Source: Wenzhouxiangella sp. 15190 (lineage in GTDB: Bacteria; Pseudomonadota; Gammaproteobacteria; Xanthomonadales; Wenzhouxiangellaceae). From it: a DNA stretch of 64,000 nt. The translations under genes and the position numbers were made by a program. The notes under the pieces were generated by a model that saw nothing but the letters and a program-made list of their open reading frames with translations, was not told where the DNA came from and ran no database searches. Of this stretch, positions 33,278 through 44,092 are shown one piece after another. The stretch lies in NCBI RefSeq assembly GCF_003417465.1, contig NZ_QVMV01000032.1:1-64000 (forward strand). The letters are read 5' to 3'. Within the stretch, counting starts at the first letter, position 1. Every line of letters begins with the position of its first letter.

Positions 33278-33940
33278 TTGCCTCGCTTTCTGATATTCGT
33301 TGGCTTGATGATTGGCTTTTCCGCGTCAATGGCCGGGGCTCCGGAACTGCACGAAGCGCCCGAGCACTGGGGGCTGGCCATCGTGGATGTCGAAACCACC
33401 GGCCTGGATCCTTCCCACAACGAGGTGATCGACCTGGGCGCGATCTATACCGATCTGGAAGGCAATGAAATAGACCGTTTCTTCATCCGCATTCAACCGA
33501 AGCATCCCGAACGCGCCAGCGAAACGGCAAAGGCCATCAACGGATTCTCCGTCGAACGATGGAAATCGCTGGAAGCCGTTTCGCCCGAGACGGCCGTCGA
33601 ACGCTTTCTTCAGTTTCACGAGAAACTGTCAGCCAATCGCCGATATCTGTTCACCGCTTACAACGCCAGCTTCGATCGCTCATTCCTCCACGCCCTGCTC
33701 AAGCGCCATGAATCCGCCTTCGTCGAACTCTACCCCTACTACACGCTCGATCTTCCCTCCATGGCATTCGGTGGAGGGAGCCTGACGATGATGAACGGAA
33801 AGGTCGCCGAGTTCTTCGACATCCCCCCGGAAACCGACGATCCCCTGGAACACACCGGCCTGTCGGGCGCGGAATGGAACCTGGAACTCTACTGCGCCAT
33901 GCTCGATGCCGGGCTGGGTCCGGCCGCTGCCCAGTATTGA
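33278..33940 (+). CDS. DnaQ-type DEDD exonuclease-fold protein, altered Exo III motif
   Basis: The 220-residue product has the 3'-5' exonuclease (DnaQ/RNase T) fold. Exo I is VDVETTGLDP (D37, E39) and Exo II is YNASFDRSFL (D133). Exo III should read H-x4-D but is HTGLSGAEW (H192, Gly197 in place of Asp), so one metal ligand is missing. With TTG 33278 as start (GGGAA upstream) the first 20 residues (RFLIFVGLMIGFSASMAGA) look like a signal peptide, odd for this family. Starting at the ATG for MAGAPEL would make a cytoplasmic protein. Activity and location are therefore uncertain. Confidence 0.75.
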   Translation: MPRFLIFVGLMIGFSASMAGAPELHEAPEHWGLAIVDVETTGLDPSHNEVIDLGAIYTDLEGNEIDRFFIRIQPKHPERASETAKAINGFSVERWKSLEAVSPETAVERFLQFHEKLSANRRYLFTAYNASFDRSFLHALLKRHESAFVELYPYYTLDLPSMAFGGGSLTMMNGKVAEFFDIPPETDDPLEHTGLSGAEWNLELYCAMLDAGLGPAAAQY

Positions 33941-34032
33941 TCAACATCCGGGAACTGAATCTGCCGGGCATTGAATCGACTTGAATCGTTTTGTTAGCCT
34001 TCGCGCCGGTTCAGTTTCGGGGCGGTCTTCTC

Positions 34033-34848
34033 ATGACATCGACAACGGATGCGCCGGAATTTTCGGTCCGTCCGGCTTCCCTGTTGCTGTTTGTCCTGAT
34101 CGCTTTCGGCCTGAGTGATTTCTGGTCGGCCGTTCGACCCTTGTTCGAAGGCCTGCCGATCGGCTCTTCGACCGTCGGCTTCAATCTGGTATTGGGGGCG
34201 ATCACATGGCTCTGCCTGCACATGGAAGGTAGTTCACCGGCCAGGCTCGGCAGCCGGGCAAGTCATCTGATCGCCGGCATCACGGCCGTGGCCGCGGTGG
34301 TGCTTCTCGCCAACCTCCTCGGTCTGTTGCTCGCCGCCCTGCTGGGTACGTCATCTGGCGTCAGCCATCTTTGGGGCGAACGTGACATCGGCGCATGGAT
34401 TCGATCGATCGTGCTGCAGTTCCTGATCGTAGGGCTGATCGAGGAGCTGGCGTTTCGCGGCTATCTCCAGAACTGGCTGATTCAGCGATTTGGCTCTGAG
34501 AGCCGAGCGGGAATCGCAGCCGCCATTCTCATCGGCGGCCTGGCGTTCTCACTCTGGCATCCAGCGCTCTCGGATTACTTCTCCGGCGCATGGCTCGAGC
34601 AGCTACCGATGCTCGGATTGCTGTGGTTTTCCGGTATCGGTTTCGGGCTCATCTACTACTTCAGCGGCAATCTCTACCTGGCCGCCGGGCTGCACGGCCT
34701 GGGCAATACCTGGCCTTTCGCATTTTCGATGAGCAATTGGTCGCCCTTGATTCTCGGTCTCTTCTGGACGCTGATGGCCGGTCTCTACCTGGCCGCGATC
34801 ATCACCTGCCGCAGAATGGATAATGGCGGTCGACAGGCCACGACGTAG
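34033..34848 (+). CDS. CPBP-family intramembrane metalloprotease
   Basis: The 271-residue protein has about seven to eight helices and the Abi/CAAX protease motifs: EELAFR (E137, E138, R142), FSLWHP (His176) and GLHGLGNTW (His221, Asn225). These glutamates and histidines form the metal site of Rce1-like proteases within the membrane. Bacterial members process peptides or membrane proteins, sometimes for bacteriocin immunity. No peptide gene is evident nearby. ATG 34033 is chosen over the upstream in-frame 33991 TTG because the conserved sequence starts later and no ribosome site fits the earlier codon. Confidence 0.85.
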   Translation: MTSTTDAPEFSVRPASLLLFVLIAFGLSDFWSAVRPLFEGLPIGSSTVGFNLVLGAITWLCLHMEGSSPARLGSRASHLIAGITAVAAVVLLANLLGLLLAALLGTSSGVSHLWGERDIGAWIRSIVLQFLIVGLIEELAFRGYLQNWLIQRFGSESRAGIAAAILIGGLAFSLWHPALSDYFSGAWLEQLPMLGLLWFSGIGFGLIYYFSGNLYLAAGLHGLGNTWPFAFSMSNWSPLILGLFWTLMAGLYLAAIITCRRMDNGGRQATT

Positions 34849-35096
34849 CCAGGTATGCCCAAGAATCCACGCTTGGTGAAACCCTTGGCTGCGGCTCGAT
34901 AGCCTCATGGCGAACGCCTGGGGTAAATATGAACTCGGATATCGACCTTATGCAAACTCTGGTCGTATAAAGTCAGCGCGGTCCAACAACCCGAGCAGTA
35001 TGGCACTCGAGAAAACCAGGAGCGAGTTTTCGGCAGCCTGTGTAGCATAATGGTCACCCGAATGCTGATCGACAGCGCTCCAACAAAGACAAGGCG

Positions 35097-37871
35097 ATGA
35101 GCGAAGATCGACGCGACGATGACCGAACGCACCTCGACGAGGACGCCACCCGCGCAGTGGGAGAGAACGCCGGCGAAACCGGAGCGAACGGCGCCGACGA
35201 CGAATTGAAGCTTCCGGGCTACCGCGTTATCCAGAAACTCGGCAGCGGCGGCATGGGCCAGGTCTTTCTCGCGCAGCAGTACGAGCCGGTCGAGCGACAG
35301 GTTGCGATCAAGCTGATCCAGAAGAGAATCCGCAGCGCGACCAGCGAGGTGCGCTTCCTGGTCGAACGCCAGGCCATGGCACAGATGAACCATCCGGCCA
35401 TCGCCCAGATCTTCGAGGCCGGCACAAACCCCGACGGCTATCCCTACTTCGCCATGGAGTACGTACCGGGGCAGACGCTGACCGAGTTCTGCACGAGACA
35501 CCGCCTGGGATTGCGCGAACGCCTGGAGCTGTTCGTGCGCATCTGTCAGGGCGTATCGCACGCCCACCAAAAGGGCCTGGTCCACCGCGACCTCAAGCCC
35601 GGCAACATTCTGGTCACGCGCGTCGACGACGAACCGCGACCGAAGATCATCGATTTCGGCATCGCCGTCACCGAAAGCTCGGCCAGCGAGCGCCGCCACC
35701 AGGGCACGGCCGGCACGCCACACTACATGAGCCCCGAGCTGTTCGACGAGAACATCGGCATCGACATGCGTGCCGACGTCTATTCGCTGGGCGTGATCTT
35801 GTGTGAGCTGATCACCGATTGCCGGCCGTATCCCTCGCGACTGTTCGAGAAAACCGACACGCGCATCATCCGCGAACAACTGGCCAAACTGTATCCACCG
35901 CCGGCGCCTTCGCAGCTTCTCGAGTCGGACGCCGCTGATATCGCGCGCGCCGCCGAGCGACGCGGCACTACACCTCGACGCCTCGTGCACCAGCTCACCG
36001 GCGACCTGGACGCCATCACGCTCAAGGCCATCGCCCACGACCGCGAGCAGCGCTATGCCAGCGTGCCGGAACTGGCCGACGACATCCGCCGCTATCTCGA
36101 CCGGCAGCCGGTACGCGCGGTCGATGGCGGGCGCGGGTACTTCGCGCGGCGTTTCGTGCAGCGCAATGCCCTGACGGTTACTGCCGCCACCCTGGTGGCC
36201 GTCTCGCTGGCCGCCGGCCTCACACTGGCGATCCGCGGCATGACCGAAGCGCGCGAACAGCAACAAATCGCCGAGGCTCGCTCGGCGGAGCTGGAACGCA
36301 TGGTCGACTTCCAGCAGTCCATGCTCGGCGACCTGCAGCCGCGCGAGCTGGGCCAGAGTTTCGTCAAGCGACTCAGGGAACAGCACGCGCAGTCCTTCGC
36401 CCATAATGCCGACGAGGAAACGATTGAAGCCGGTATCGAAGCGTTCGAACTGGCCGTCGGGCAGATCAACCCCACCGACCTGGCGCAGGACCTGCTCGAC
36501 GAGTTCATGATGCAGCGCGCCATCGACAACATCAAAACCGACTTCGCCGACGAGCCGCGTCTGCAGGCCGAGCTGTTTGAAACCGTGCGCGACATCTACT
36601 TCAACGCCGGCATGGTGGACAACGCCCTGCCGCTGGCCGAGCGGGTCGTCGAACTGCGCCTCGAGGCCCTCGGCCCCGCCGCCACCGGCACACTGGAGGC
36701 GCGCCGACAGTACTATCGCATGCTCTCGCGCCAGGCCGATTACGAGGCCGCACGCGTCCAACTCGACGCCATCCTGGACAACCTCGACCCCGACGACCCC
36801 GACCAGGTGGGCGTGCGCCACGCCGCCTGGGACAGCCTGGCCAACCACCTGGTCCGGACCGGCGAGAACGAGCGGGCGCTGGAAATCGCGCAGGAGAACA
36901 TCGAACGCGCCGAAGAGGAACTGGGGCCGCACCACGCCGACACCGTGCGCGCGATAAACACCCTGGGCTACGTCCATGCCCTCTCGGGGCGCATCGAACA
37001 ATCCCTGCCCCACTTCCGCACCGCCGTCGAGCGAGCGCGCGGCCACTTCGAACCTTACGAGGACTCCTACTACAGCGCCCAGCTCAACGTTGGCGCGGCC
37101 CTGAGCTACCTGGGCCGGTCCGAAGAAGCCCTGGAAGTTCAGCGCGAGGTCTACGACATCCTGGCCGGCCACTACGGCCGCCGCCACGACTCCACCCTGA
37201 AGGTCATGAACAACATCGCCGTCACGCTGATGGACCTCGACCGCTTCGACGAAGCTACCGCCATGATGCGCGACATCCTGAGACTGACCCGCGAAGCCTG
37301 GGGCCCGCACAGCCCGCTCACGCTCAGTTCCATGCAGAACCTGGCCGATCTTTACCTGCGTACCGACCGGCCGCAACAGGCCCTGGAACAGATGGAACCG
37401 GTTGTCGTGTGGCGCGAACGGCTTTTCGGCGAAGATCACGGCGACGTGCTCAGCGCCCGCTACCTGGCCGCCACCGCCGCCCTGGACGCCAACCAACCCG
37501 AAAAGGCCCTGGCGCACCTCCAGCCGGCACTGGACATCCGCCGCGAACAGCTCGACCCGGACGACCCGACGCTACTGGAAACCCTGCGCCTGGCCGCCGA
37601 CATCCATCGCCAGGCCGGCGACGTACAGGCCGAAACGGCGCACCGGCAGGAAGAAGTAAATCAATTGATCAATGGCGACGCCGATCCCGGTGCGGATTCC
37701 CTGGAATCGGCCATCCGGTTGGTCGAACTCTACAAGAATCTTGGCGAACCCGAACGTATCGAGCCGCTGGCTCAGGATATCGAAGGCTGGCTCGAAGACG
37801 GTGGGCCGAAACTGGATGAACTACGCAAGCGCTTTGGCCGCGTCACTGTCACCGAATCAGCGCCGGAATAG
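35097..37871 (+). CDS. Serine/threonine protein kinase with membrane helix and TPR repeats
   Basis: The 924-residue protein has an acidic N-tail and a Hanks-type kinase at residues 42-330: LGSGGMGQVF P-loop, K72 in VAIKLI, HRDLKPGN (163-170), DFGIA (186-190), GTPHYMSPE and DVYSLGVIL. All catalytic residues are present. A membrane helix (LTVTAATLVAVSLAAGLTLAI) near residue 355 is followed by some 500 residues of TPR-like repeats facing the periplasm (for example NTLGYVHALSGRIEQSLPHF, NNIAVTLMDLDRFDEA, QNLADLYLRTDRPQQALEQ). The TPRs probably bind a protein or peptide that controls the kinase. AAGG precedes the ATG. It is transcribed alone. Confidence 0.93.
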   Translation: MSEDRRDDDRTHLDEDATRAVGENAGETGANGADDELKLPGYRVIQKLGSGGMGQVFLAQQYEPVERQVAIKLIQKRIRSATSEVRFLVERQAMAQMNHPAIAQIFEAGTNPDGYPYFAMEYVPGQTLTEFCTRHRLGLRERLELFVRICQGVSHAHQKGLVHRDLKPGNILVTRVDDEPRPKIIDFGIAVTESSASERRHQGTAGTPHYMSPELFDENIGIDMRADVYSLGVILCELITDCRPYPSRLFEKTDTRIIREQLAKLYPPPAPSQLLESDAADIARAAERRGTTPRRLVHQLTGDLDAITLKAIAHDREQRYASVPELADDIRRYLDRQPVRAVDGGRGYFARRFVQRNALTVTAATLVAVSLAAGLTLAIRGMTEAREQQQIAEARSAELERMVDFQQSMLGDLQPRELGQSFVKRLREQHAQSFAHNADEETIEAGIEAFELAVGQINPTDLAQDLLDEFMMQRAIDNIKTDFADEPRLQAELFETVRDIYFNAGMVDNALPLAERVVELRLEALGPAATGTLEARRQYYRMLSRQADYEAARVQLDAILDNLDPDDPDQVGVRHAAWDSLANHLVRTGENERALEIAQENIERAEEELGPHHADTVRAINTLGYVHALSGRIEQSLPHFRTAVERARGHFEPYEDSYYSAQLNVGAALSYLGRSEEALEVQREVYDILAGHYGRRHDSTLKVMNNIAVTLMDLDRFDEATAMMRDILRLTREAWGPHSPLTLSSMQNLADLYLRTDRPQQALEQMEPVVVWRERLFGEDHGDVLSARYLAATAALDANQPEKALAHLQPALDIRREQLDPDDPTLLETLRLAADIHRQAGDVQAETAHRQEEVNQLINGDADPGADSLESAIRLVELYKNLGEPERIEPLAQDIEGWLEDGGPKLDELRKRFGRVTVTESAPE

Positions 37872-37926
37872 CCTCTTCTTCCTGGGTTGGACGAAAATGC
37901 TCATCAGGAAGACCGCTGGTCCGAAA

Positions 37927-37956
37927 CCTGATCCCTGCGGCTGAAGGCGGATCAGG
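37927..37956. terminator. Hairpin between convergent genes
   Basis: CCTGATCC (37927-37934) pairs with GGATCAGG (37949-37956) around a 14-base loop between the stops of the kinase and GGDEF/EAL genes. No T tract, so termination is only suggested. Confidence 0.35.
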
Positions 37957-37990
37957 GATGGGAGTGATGCAAGCCGGGGCAGCAAGCAGG

Positions 37991-40936
37991 CTAATGAATC
38001 TTGCTGAAAGCTTTCGTTTGGTCGAGGTAAACCCCTTCAGTCGCGACGCGATCTAGCCCGCACGAGTGATGAGCATGGTTGGGTCCGTCATGTGCGTCCT
38101 TGCCGATGTTCTTCATGACACCGGCAACTTTATCCGCCTCGATGGGTTGGGTCCACAGGTACCCCTGCGCAAGATCGCAATCGAGTGCAATCAGTTCTCG
38201 GAGCTGCTCCGGCGTCTCGACGCCTTCGGCAATGGTGATCAGGCCGAAGCTTTGGGCGAGGTCGATCGCTGCCGTGATCAGTGCGCGATCCTGCGCGTCG
38301 GTCGTGATCCCGCTGACGAAGCTCTTGTCAATCTTGAGAAAGTCGACCGGCAGCTGTCGCAGGCTGGCCAGTGATGAGTAACCCGTTCCGAAGTCATCGA
38401 TCGCGAATTTAACCCCGTGTTTGCGGAGCTCGCCGATGACGGTCTGGACGGAGGGCTCGTTCATGAGGGCCGACTCGGTGATCTCGAGAAGAAGATGCCT
38501 GGCGTCAAAGCCGGTCTCTTCGAGGGTCGAGAGAACCATGTTCGCAAGATCGCCGGATGAGAACTGCCGCGGCGAGACGTTAACCGACAGCATGAACGGC
38601 TCGGGAGTGAGCTGAGTCCAGGCAAGGGCATCCCTGCAGGCGGTCCGTAGGATGTTCTGGCCGAGCGATTCGATCAGGCCGATCTCCTCCGCCAGTCCGA
38701 TGAAGATATCGGGCGCCACCAATTCACCGGACGGACGCCGCCACCGGGCCAGGGCTTCGACGCCGACAACACGGCCGCTCGCCAGATCGACGATCGGGTG
38801 GTATTGGGAAAAGATCTCGCCATTGCCGAGCGCGCCACGCAGCCCGGCAGCACGGGCAAGGTGATCCTGGGCCTTGCATTGAATGTCTTCGTCGAACAAC
38901 GCAACGCGGTTGCGCCCGCCGTCCTTCGCCCGGTACATCGCGGCATCGGCGTCACGCAAGAGGTCGCCCCCGTCTGTCGACCCGTCGCCGAGGGCGATGC
39001 CGATACTGGCGGTAGCCATGAGCTCCATCGACTTCAACTGGAAGGGCATATCGAGGGCGGTCTGAATACGGGCTCCAACGGCCAGGGCGGTTCCCTCGTT
39101 GCCGATGTCGGGACACAGTATGGCGAACTCGTCACCACCGAACCGGGCCAGCGTATCGGACGGACGCATGATACTGCGGAGCCGCTCGACAACGGCGAGC
39201 AACAACTGGTCACCGACATCGTGGCCGAGACCATCGTTGACGAATTTGAACCCGTCGAGGTCGAGGAAGAGCACGGCGTGGCGGTGATCGTTGCGGTCCG
39301 ACGCATTACGGACCTGCTGCAGACGATCGAGGAAGAGCGTTCGATTTGGCAGCTCGGTGAGCGGGTCGTGGGTCGCCAGGTGTTCGAACTGGACGTTCGC
39401 ACCGGCACGCCGGAGCATGGAATCAAGGTGGCTGGCGACGTCACTGACAAAATGATGGCCATCGGAGGCAAGCGGTGATCCCTGGTCGTTCCAGACCGAG
39501 ATCACCGCCGAGTCGCCGACGTCGACATGGACGATCGCGCCGGTCCCCGCGTCCGCCGGTGCCGAGTCCGGCTCGCCGAGCCAGTGGACCCGGGCGTTCC
39601 AATCATCGGGCCCGAGGATGCCGGTGATCGTGGTCTCGGCGGCCCTGGCGACCGACGCGATGTCATCGGCCGCCAGTGCGTAGCGGCCGAGTTCGGCAAC
39701 AGCGGTCTGCTGGGCAGCGGTCCGCGCGAGGAGTTCCTGCGCGGATGTCAGATCGGTAATGTCCGCCGAGACGCCGATGATACCGGTGAGGGCGCCCGAC
39801 TCCTCGTCCCAGATCGGCGAGTTGGTCACCAGTGCCGTGAATGTCGAGCCGTCGCGTCGGAGGACGCTGAACTGCCCCGACAACGTCTCGCCTGCGGTGG
39901 CCGCCGTCATGAGCTTGTTGGCGTCGTCGGCCAGACCAGTGGGGACAGTCACGTCCGCTATCGGACGCCCGATCACTTCGTCAGCCGACCAGCCGTAGAG
40001 CCGCTCCGCAGCTTCGTTCCAGTAACGAACGGTCCCGTCGAGATCAGTGGCGATCACCGCCTCTCCGACCGCACCCAGCAGTTGTGCCTGAAATCGCTGA
40101 GCGGCCAGTGCCTGCCGCTCGGCGGTAACGTCGGAGAGCGTTCCGACCCAGCCGGTCCGCTCACCCTCACCGTCGTGCATGGCCTCCGTCGTCGCAAAGA
40201 CGACACGCGAACCGGCATCGCCCCGATCGATCGTGAACCTGTAGCGAAGCGCGGCGCTGTCGGCCAACGCGTCCTCGTTTCCCGCTCGTGACTCGGTATC
40301 GATGATCGAGTCCCAATCGCGGCCAAACGCCTCGTCTGCACTAATACCGGTGATCTCGCTCCAGCGGGCATTGGTGTAGACGTAGCGATTGTTGGCGTCG
40401 GTCTGGAATATACCGATGGGAGCGGCGTCGGTAAGGGACCTGAGCCGGTCTGCGGTCTCCTGGACGACCCGGGAACGGGCGGCTAGGTTCTCCGCGTTGA
40501 GGAAGACATGCGCGAAAAACGAAACCTTCGAGCGCAGCTCTGTCGGCGGAATAGGTGCGAACAGAAAGTCGACAGCACCGCCCGCGTAATGGTCGATTTG
40601 CCCGACTTCATCGCTGCTGAAAGCGGTGACGAAGATGATCGGCGTCATCTCGGACTGCCATCGTTCCCGGATGAGCCTGGCGGTCTCGAAGCCGTCCATG
40701 CCCGGCATGGTGACGTCGAGCAGAATCACCGCGAAGTCCTCCTCCATGACGCGGCGCAGTGCCGCGACACCGGAGTCGGCCTCGACGATACGGTGCCCCA
40801 GCGGCGCGAGCGCGGCCTTCATGGCCAGCCGCTTCGACGGCGTATCGTCGACGATCAGGACCGGGGCCACTCGCAGGATCGTCGTCTGGACGGGCTGGGT
40901 TGCACCCGGGATGATGGTGGGGTCGACGCCAATCAT
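37991..40936 (-). CDS. Response regulator with PAS, GGDEF and EAL domains (c-di-GMP turnover)
   Basis: From ATG 40936 the 981-residue protein contains a receiver domain (Asp74 in VILLDVTMPGMDG), two PAS domains (about 165-400), a GAF-like region, a GGDEF domain with intact RFGGDEF and an EAL domain with VEALARW, ITESALMNEP and DFGTGYSSL intact. It may both make and degrade cyclic di-GMP. Its start overlaps the upstream kinase stop by one base (TGATG), so the two proteins are made together and probably form a phosphorelay pair. No membrane helix is seen. The longer GTG start at 40966 would overlap the kinase by 31 bases and is less likely. Confidence 0.92.
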   Translation of the reverse strand: MIGVDPTIIPGATQPVQTTILRVAPVLIVDDTPSKRLAMKAALAPLGHRIVEADSGVAALRRVMEEDFAVILLDVTMPGMDGFETARLIRERWQSEMTPIIFVTAFSSDEVGQIDHYAGGAVDFLFAPIPPTELRSKVSFFAHVFLNAENLAARSRVVQETADRLRSLTDAAPIGIFQTDANNRYVYTNARWSEITGISADEAFGRDWDSIIDTESRAGNEDALADSAALRYRFTIDRGDAGSRVVFATTEAMHDGEGERTGWVGTLSDVTAERQALAAQRFQAQLLGAVGEAVIATDLDGTVRYWNEAAERLYGWSADEVIGRPIADVTVPTGLADDANKLMTAATAGETLSGQFSVLRRDGSTFTALVTNSPIWDEESGALTGIIGVSADITDLTSAQELLARTAAQQTAVAELGRYALAADDIASVARAAETTITGILGPDDWNARVHWLGEPDSAPADAGTGAIVHVDVGDSAVISVWNDQGSPLASDGHHFVSDVASHLDSMLRRAGANVQFEHLATHDPLTELPNRTLFLDRLQQVRNASDRNDHRHAVLFLDLDGFKFVNDGLGHDVGDQLLLAVVERLRSIMRPSDTLARFGGDEFAILCPDIGNEGTALAVGARIQTALDMPFQLKSMELMATASIGIALGDGSTDGGDLLRDADAAMYRAKDGGRNRVALFDEDIQCKAQDHLARAAGLRGALGNGEIFSQYHPIVDLASGRVVGVEALARWRRPSGELVAPDIFIGLAEEIGLIESLGQNILRTACRDALAWTQLTPEPFMLSVNVSPRQFSSGDLANMVLSTLEETGFDARHLLLEITESALMNEPSVQTVIGELRKHGVKFAIDDFGTGYSSLASLRQLPVDFLKIDKSFVSGITTDAQDRALITAAIDLAQSFGLITIAEGVETPEQLRELIALDCDLAQGYLWTQPIEADKVAGVMKNIGKDAHDGPNHAHHSCGLDRVATEGVYLDQTKAFSKIH

Positions 40937-43900
40937 CAGGCTGGGCGTGCCACGCGCTTGAGCCACGGCTCCAGCGCCGTCAGGAGTTCGTTCGTGTCGA
41001 CCGGCTTGGGCACGTAGTCATTGGCGCCGGCTGCGATGCAGCGCTCGCGCTCGCCGCTCACGACCTTGCCTGTCACGGCGATGATCGGCAGGTTCTTCAA
41101 TCCGTCGAGGCCGCGGATCGCACGGATGGTTTCGTAACCGTCCATGACCGGCATCATGATGTCCATGAGAACGATATCGACGGCGCCACCGCCGTCGACC
41201 AGCATGGCAAGCGCGTCTGCGCCGCTCTCGGCCGTGAGCACTTTCGCCCGGGAGCGCTCGAGCAGCGCGGTCAAGGCGAAGAGGTTGCGGAAGTCATCGT
41301 CGACGACCAGCACCCTCGTGCCCTGGAGGTCCGCCGGAGCATTGCGCACGGGTTGCATTGTTTCGGCCGGGGTTGGCGCCTTCGCCATTACGGGCTCGGG
41401 GGCGCGCTCGACCACCGGACGATCGGCGACAGGAGTTGCGGATTTTGCCTTGGGACGAGACCCGTCTGCCACCGGCGTTGCCGATTCGGAATCTGCCGGC
41501 TTCGCCTGACCTGCGACTGCGAGCCCATCGACGGGCAGATAAAGGGTGAACGTACTGCCCTCGCCCGGCGTACTAGCAACCGAGATGTTGCCGTTGAGCA
41601 GATTGGCCAGATTCCGGCTGATCGAAAGGCCGAGCCCGGTACCGCCATGTGAACGGCCGGTGGACCCGTCACACTGGGCAAATTCCTCGAAGATCCGGGC
41701 ATGATCCTCACCCTCGATCCCGATACCCGTATCGCTGACGCTGAAGGCAACGACGGCAGCGGCGTCCGCCAACGAGCTGCTCCCCGCACTCCACCCGCTC
41801 TGCGCTGGGCCGATGGATACATGAACCCCGCCATCGGCGGTGAACTTCAACGCGTTCGCGAGCAGGTTCTTCAGAATCTGGCGCAGGCGCTGCAAATCAG
41901 TGACGAGCGTCTTCGGGCAGTCGGGATCGGTCCCGACGGAAAACTCGAGGCCCTGCACCTTTGCGACCGGTGCGAATTCGCCGCGCAATGTCTCGCACAG
42001 CGCGTCGACGGAGACGTCATCGAACTTCGCGACTACGGTCCCCGATTCGACCTTGGCCAGGTCGAGGATCCCGTTGAGTAGCGCCAGGAGATCCTGCCCC
42101 GAGGAGCGGATAACCCTGGCGTACTCGACCTGGACGTCGGTCATGTTGCCGTCGGGATTGTTCTCGAGCTGTTCGGCGAGCATCAGCAAACTATTCAGGG
42201 GCGTACGCAGTTCATGCGACATGTTGGCAATGAACTCGGACTTGTACTTCGACGAAAGCGTGAGCTGGCCGGCCTTCTCCTCGAGCAGATCCCGGGAGTG
42301 CTCGGCCTGGGTGTTCTGTTCGGCGAGTTGCGCCGCCTGACTGCCGAGATCAGCATTGGATGCTCGCAGCTCTTCCTGTTGCGTTCGCAGTTCTTCCGCC
42401 AATGACTGGGACTGAGCCAGCAATGTCTCGGTCAGGGTGTTGGCCTCGAGCGAACTCAGGACCAGCCCGATGTTTTCCATCACCTGATCCAGGAACTTCA
42501 GGTGGGTCGCGGTGAAAGCGTTGACGGAGGCGAGTTCGATCACGGCGCGCACCGACCCCTCAAACAGGATCGGCAGCACGACAATGTTGAGCGGAGGTGC
42601 CGCGCCCAGCCCGGAATTGATCCGTATGTAATCCGAGGGAACTTCCGTGAGCAGAATGCGCTTCTTCTCCTTGGCGCACTGCCCGACAAGGCCCTCTCCC
42701 AGACGGAACGCGGTCGAGAGCTTGCGACGCTCCTCGAAGCCGTAGCCGGCCTGGAGGGAGAGCACGGGATCGGTTGCGTCGCTTGTGCCGGTCATCGTGT
42801 AGAACACCCCGTGCTGGGCAGATACCAGGGGCGCAAGCTCGGAAAGAATCATACTCGAGGCCGTACCGAGGTCACGATGGCCTTGTAACATACGGGTAAA
42901 TTGTTCCCGGTTGGTTTTCAGCCAATCCTGCTCCAGGTTCTGGCGAGTCGTCTCGCGCAGGTTCCGGATCATCTCGTTGAGGCTGTCCATCAGCGCCGCG
43001 ACTTCGCCCCGGGCTTCGATATTGACCTGCCTCGTGAGGTCGCCCTCCGTGACGGCAGCAGCAACCTCTGCGATGGCACGAACCTGGTCGGTGAGATTGG
43101 CGGCGAGCTGGTTGACGTTGTCGGTCAGATCCTTCCAGACACCGCTGATTTCGGTCGACTGCGCCTGGCCGCCCAGCTTGCCTTCAACGCCCACTTCGCG
43201 TGCCACACGGGTGACTTCTCCGGCGAACTCGTTGAGTTGATCGACCATGGCATTGACCGTGTTCTTCAACTCGAGGAACTCGCCCTTGACGTCGATCGTG
43301 ATCTTGGTGCTCAGGTCGCCGTTGGCCACGGCCGTCGTCACCTCGGCGATATTGCGCACCTGGCCGGTCAGGTTTCCGGCCATCAGGTTCATGCTTTCGA
43401 TGACATCTTTCCAGGCTCCGCGAACCTCGAGCGAGGAGGCGGCGGCCTGCCCGAGCTTGCCTTCGGTTCCGACCTCCCGTGCGACTCGCATGACCTCCGA
43501 TACGAAGATATTGAGCTGATCGACGTTGCCGTTGAGGGTGTTCTTGAGCTCCAGCATATCGCCGCGCACGTCAGCACGGACCCGCTTGCTCAAATCGCCG
43601 GCGGCAACGGCATCGGTGGCAGCCTGCATTTCGCCAATGGGCGATACGAGCGCCTCGATAAGCTTGTTGACCGAGTCGATGCCATCCGACCAGCCCTGTG
43701 AGGAGCCCGGAAGCGCCGCACGTTGAGAGAGCTGGCCCTGGGTGCCGACGAGATCGCTCACTCTGGCCAGCTCTCGTTCGAGTAACTGGTTGGCGATGAT
43801 GATGTCGTTGAGCCCGTCGGCGACCTTGCCGGGTACCCCCGTCCAGTCGTGCGGCATACGAGCCGAAAAGTCGCCTTCCCTGACGCGAGCCATCACGTCG

Positions 43901-43953
43901 AGGAGGAGTGCGCCGGTGTCGTCGGATTGGAGGTCGTGCGTTGCGTGTAGCAT
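40936..43953 (-). CDS. Soluble hybrid histidine kinase with multiple HAMP domains
   Basis: The 1005-residue protein has no membrane helix. Residues 15-335 are a tandem array of HAMP-type units ([31 protein letters not shown] recurs as NGDLSTK.. and EGDLTRQ..). A GAF domain follows (about 360-500), then a coiled coil, the His580 phosphoacceptor ([15 protein letters not shown]), an ATPase domain ([18 protein letters not shown]) and a C-terminal receiver ([13 protein letters not shown]). Poly-HAMP soluble kinases of this kind act in osmotic or stress signalling in fungi and bacteria. It is translationally coupled to the GGDEF/EAL response regulator and divergent from the winged-helix gene. Confidence 0.92.
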   Translation of the reverse strand: MLHATHDLQSDDTGALLLDVMARVREGDFSARMPHDWTGVPGKVADGLNDIIIANQLLERELARVSDLVGTQGQLSQRAALPGSSQGWSDGIDSVNKLIEALVSPIGEMQAATDAVAAGDLSKRVRADVRGDMLELKNTLNGNVDQLNIFVSEVMRVAREVGTEGKLGQAAASSLEVRGAWKDVIESMNLMAGNLTGQVRNIAEVTTAVANGDLSTKITIDVKGEFLELKNTVNAMVDQLNEFAGEVTRVAREVGVEGKLGGQAQSTEISGVWKDLTDNVNQLAANLTDQVRAIAEVAAAVTEGDLTRQVNIEARGEVAALMDSLNEMIRNLRETTRQNLEQDWLKTNREQFTRMLQGHRDLGTASSMILSELAPLVSAQHGVFYTMTGTSDATDPVLSLQAGYGFEERRKLSTAFRLGEGLVGQCAKEKKRILLTEVPSDYIRINSGLGAAPPLNIVVLPILFEGSVRAVIELASVNAFTATHLKFLDQVMENIGLVLSSLEANTLTETLLAQSQSLAEELRTQQEELRASNADLGSQAAQLAEQNTQAEHSRDLLEEKAGQLTLSSKYKSEFIANMSHELRTPLNSLLMLAEQLENNPDGNMTDVQVEYARVIRSSGQDLLALLNGILDLAKVESGTVVAKFDDVSVDALCETLRGEFAPVAKVQGLEFSVGTDPDCPKTLVTDLQRLRQILKNLLANALKFTADGGVHVSIGPAQSGWSAGSSSLADAAAVVAFSVSDTGIGIEGEDHARIFEEFAQCDGSTGRSHGGTGLGLSISRNLANLLNGNISVASTPGEGSTFTLYLPVDGLAVAGQAKPADSESATPVADGSRPKAKSATPVADRPVVERAPEPVMAKAPTPAETMQPVRNAPADLQGTRVLVVDDDFRNLFALTALLERSRAKVLTAESGADALAMLVDGGGAVDIVLMDIMMPVMDGYETIRAIRGLDGLKNLPIIAVTGKVVSGERERCIAAGANDYVPKPVDTNELLTALEPWLKRVARPA

Positions 43954-44043
43954 CTCATTGAGCCTTCGTGAAATTGTGCATCCGGCTGGTTGCCACTTGG
44001 GAGTAGCGGCCGGGTTTGGGGCAAGACTTTACTTGCCAACCTA

Positions 44044-44092
44044 ATACATGTAACATATTTCTAGTATTTTGTATACATGTAACATATTTCTA
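44044..44092. repeat. Perfect 20-bp direct repeat pair in the kinase/regulator intergenic region
   Basis: ATACATGTAACATATTTCTA occurs at 44044-44063 and again at 44073-44092, 29 bases apart start to start, close to three helical turns. Each copy contains the dyad TACATGTA. The region is strikingly AT-rich. The spacing puts both copies on one face of the helix, as expected for an operator bound by two regulator dimers, most simply the winged-helix protein encoded just downstream. Confidence 0.85.

Noticed and set aside
34905-37517. 870-codon open frame antisense to the Ser/Thr kinase gene
   Set aside because: It lies wholly opposite a gene with all kinase motifs, has no recognisable domain, and its Gly/Val/Asp-rich content mirrors the GC-rich third codon positions of the real gene.
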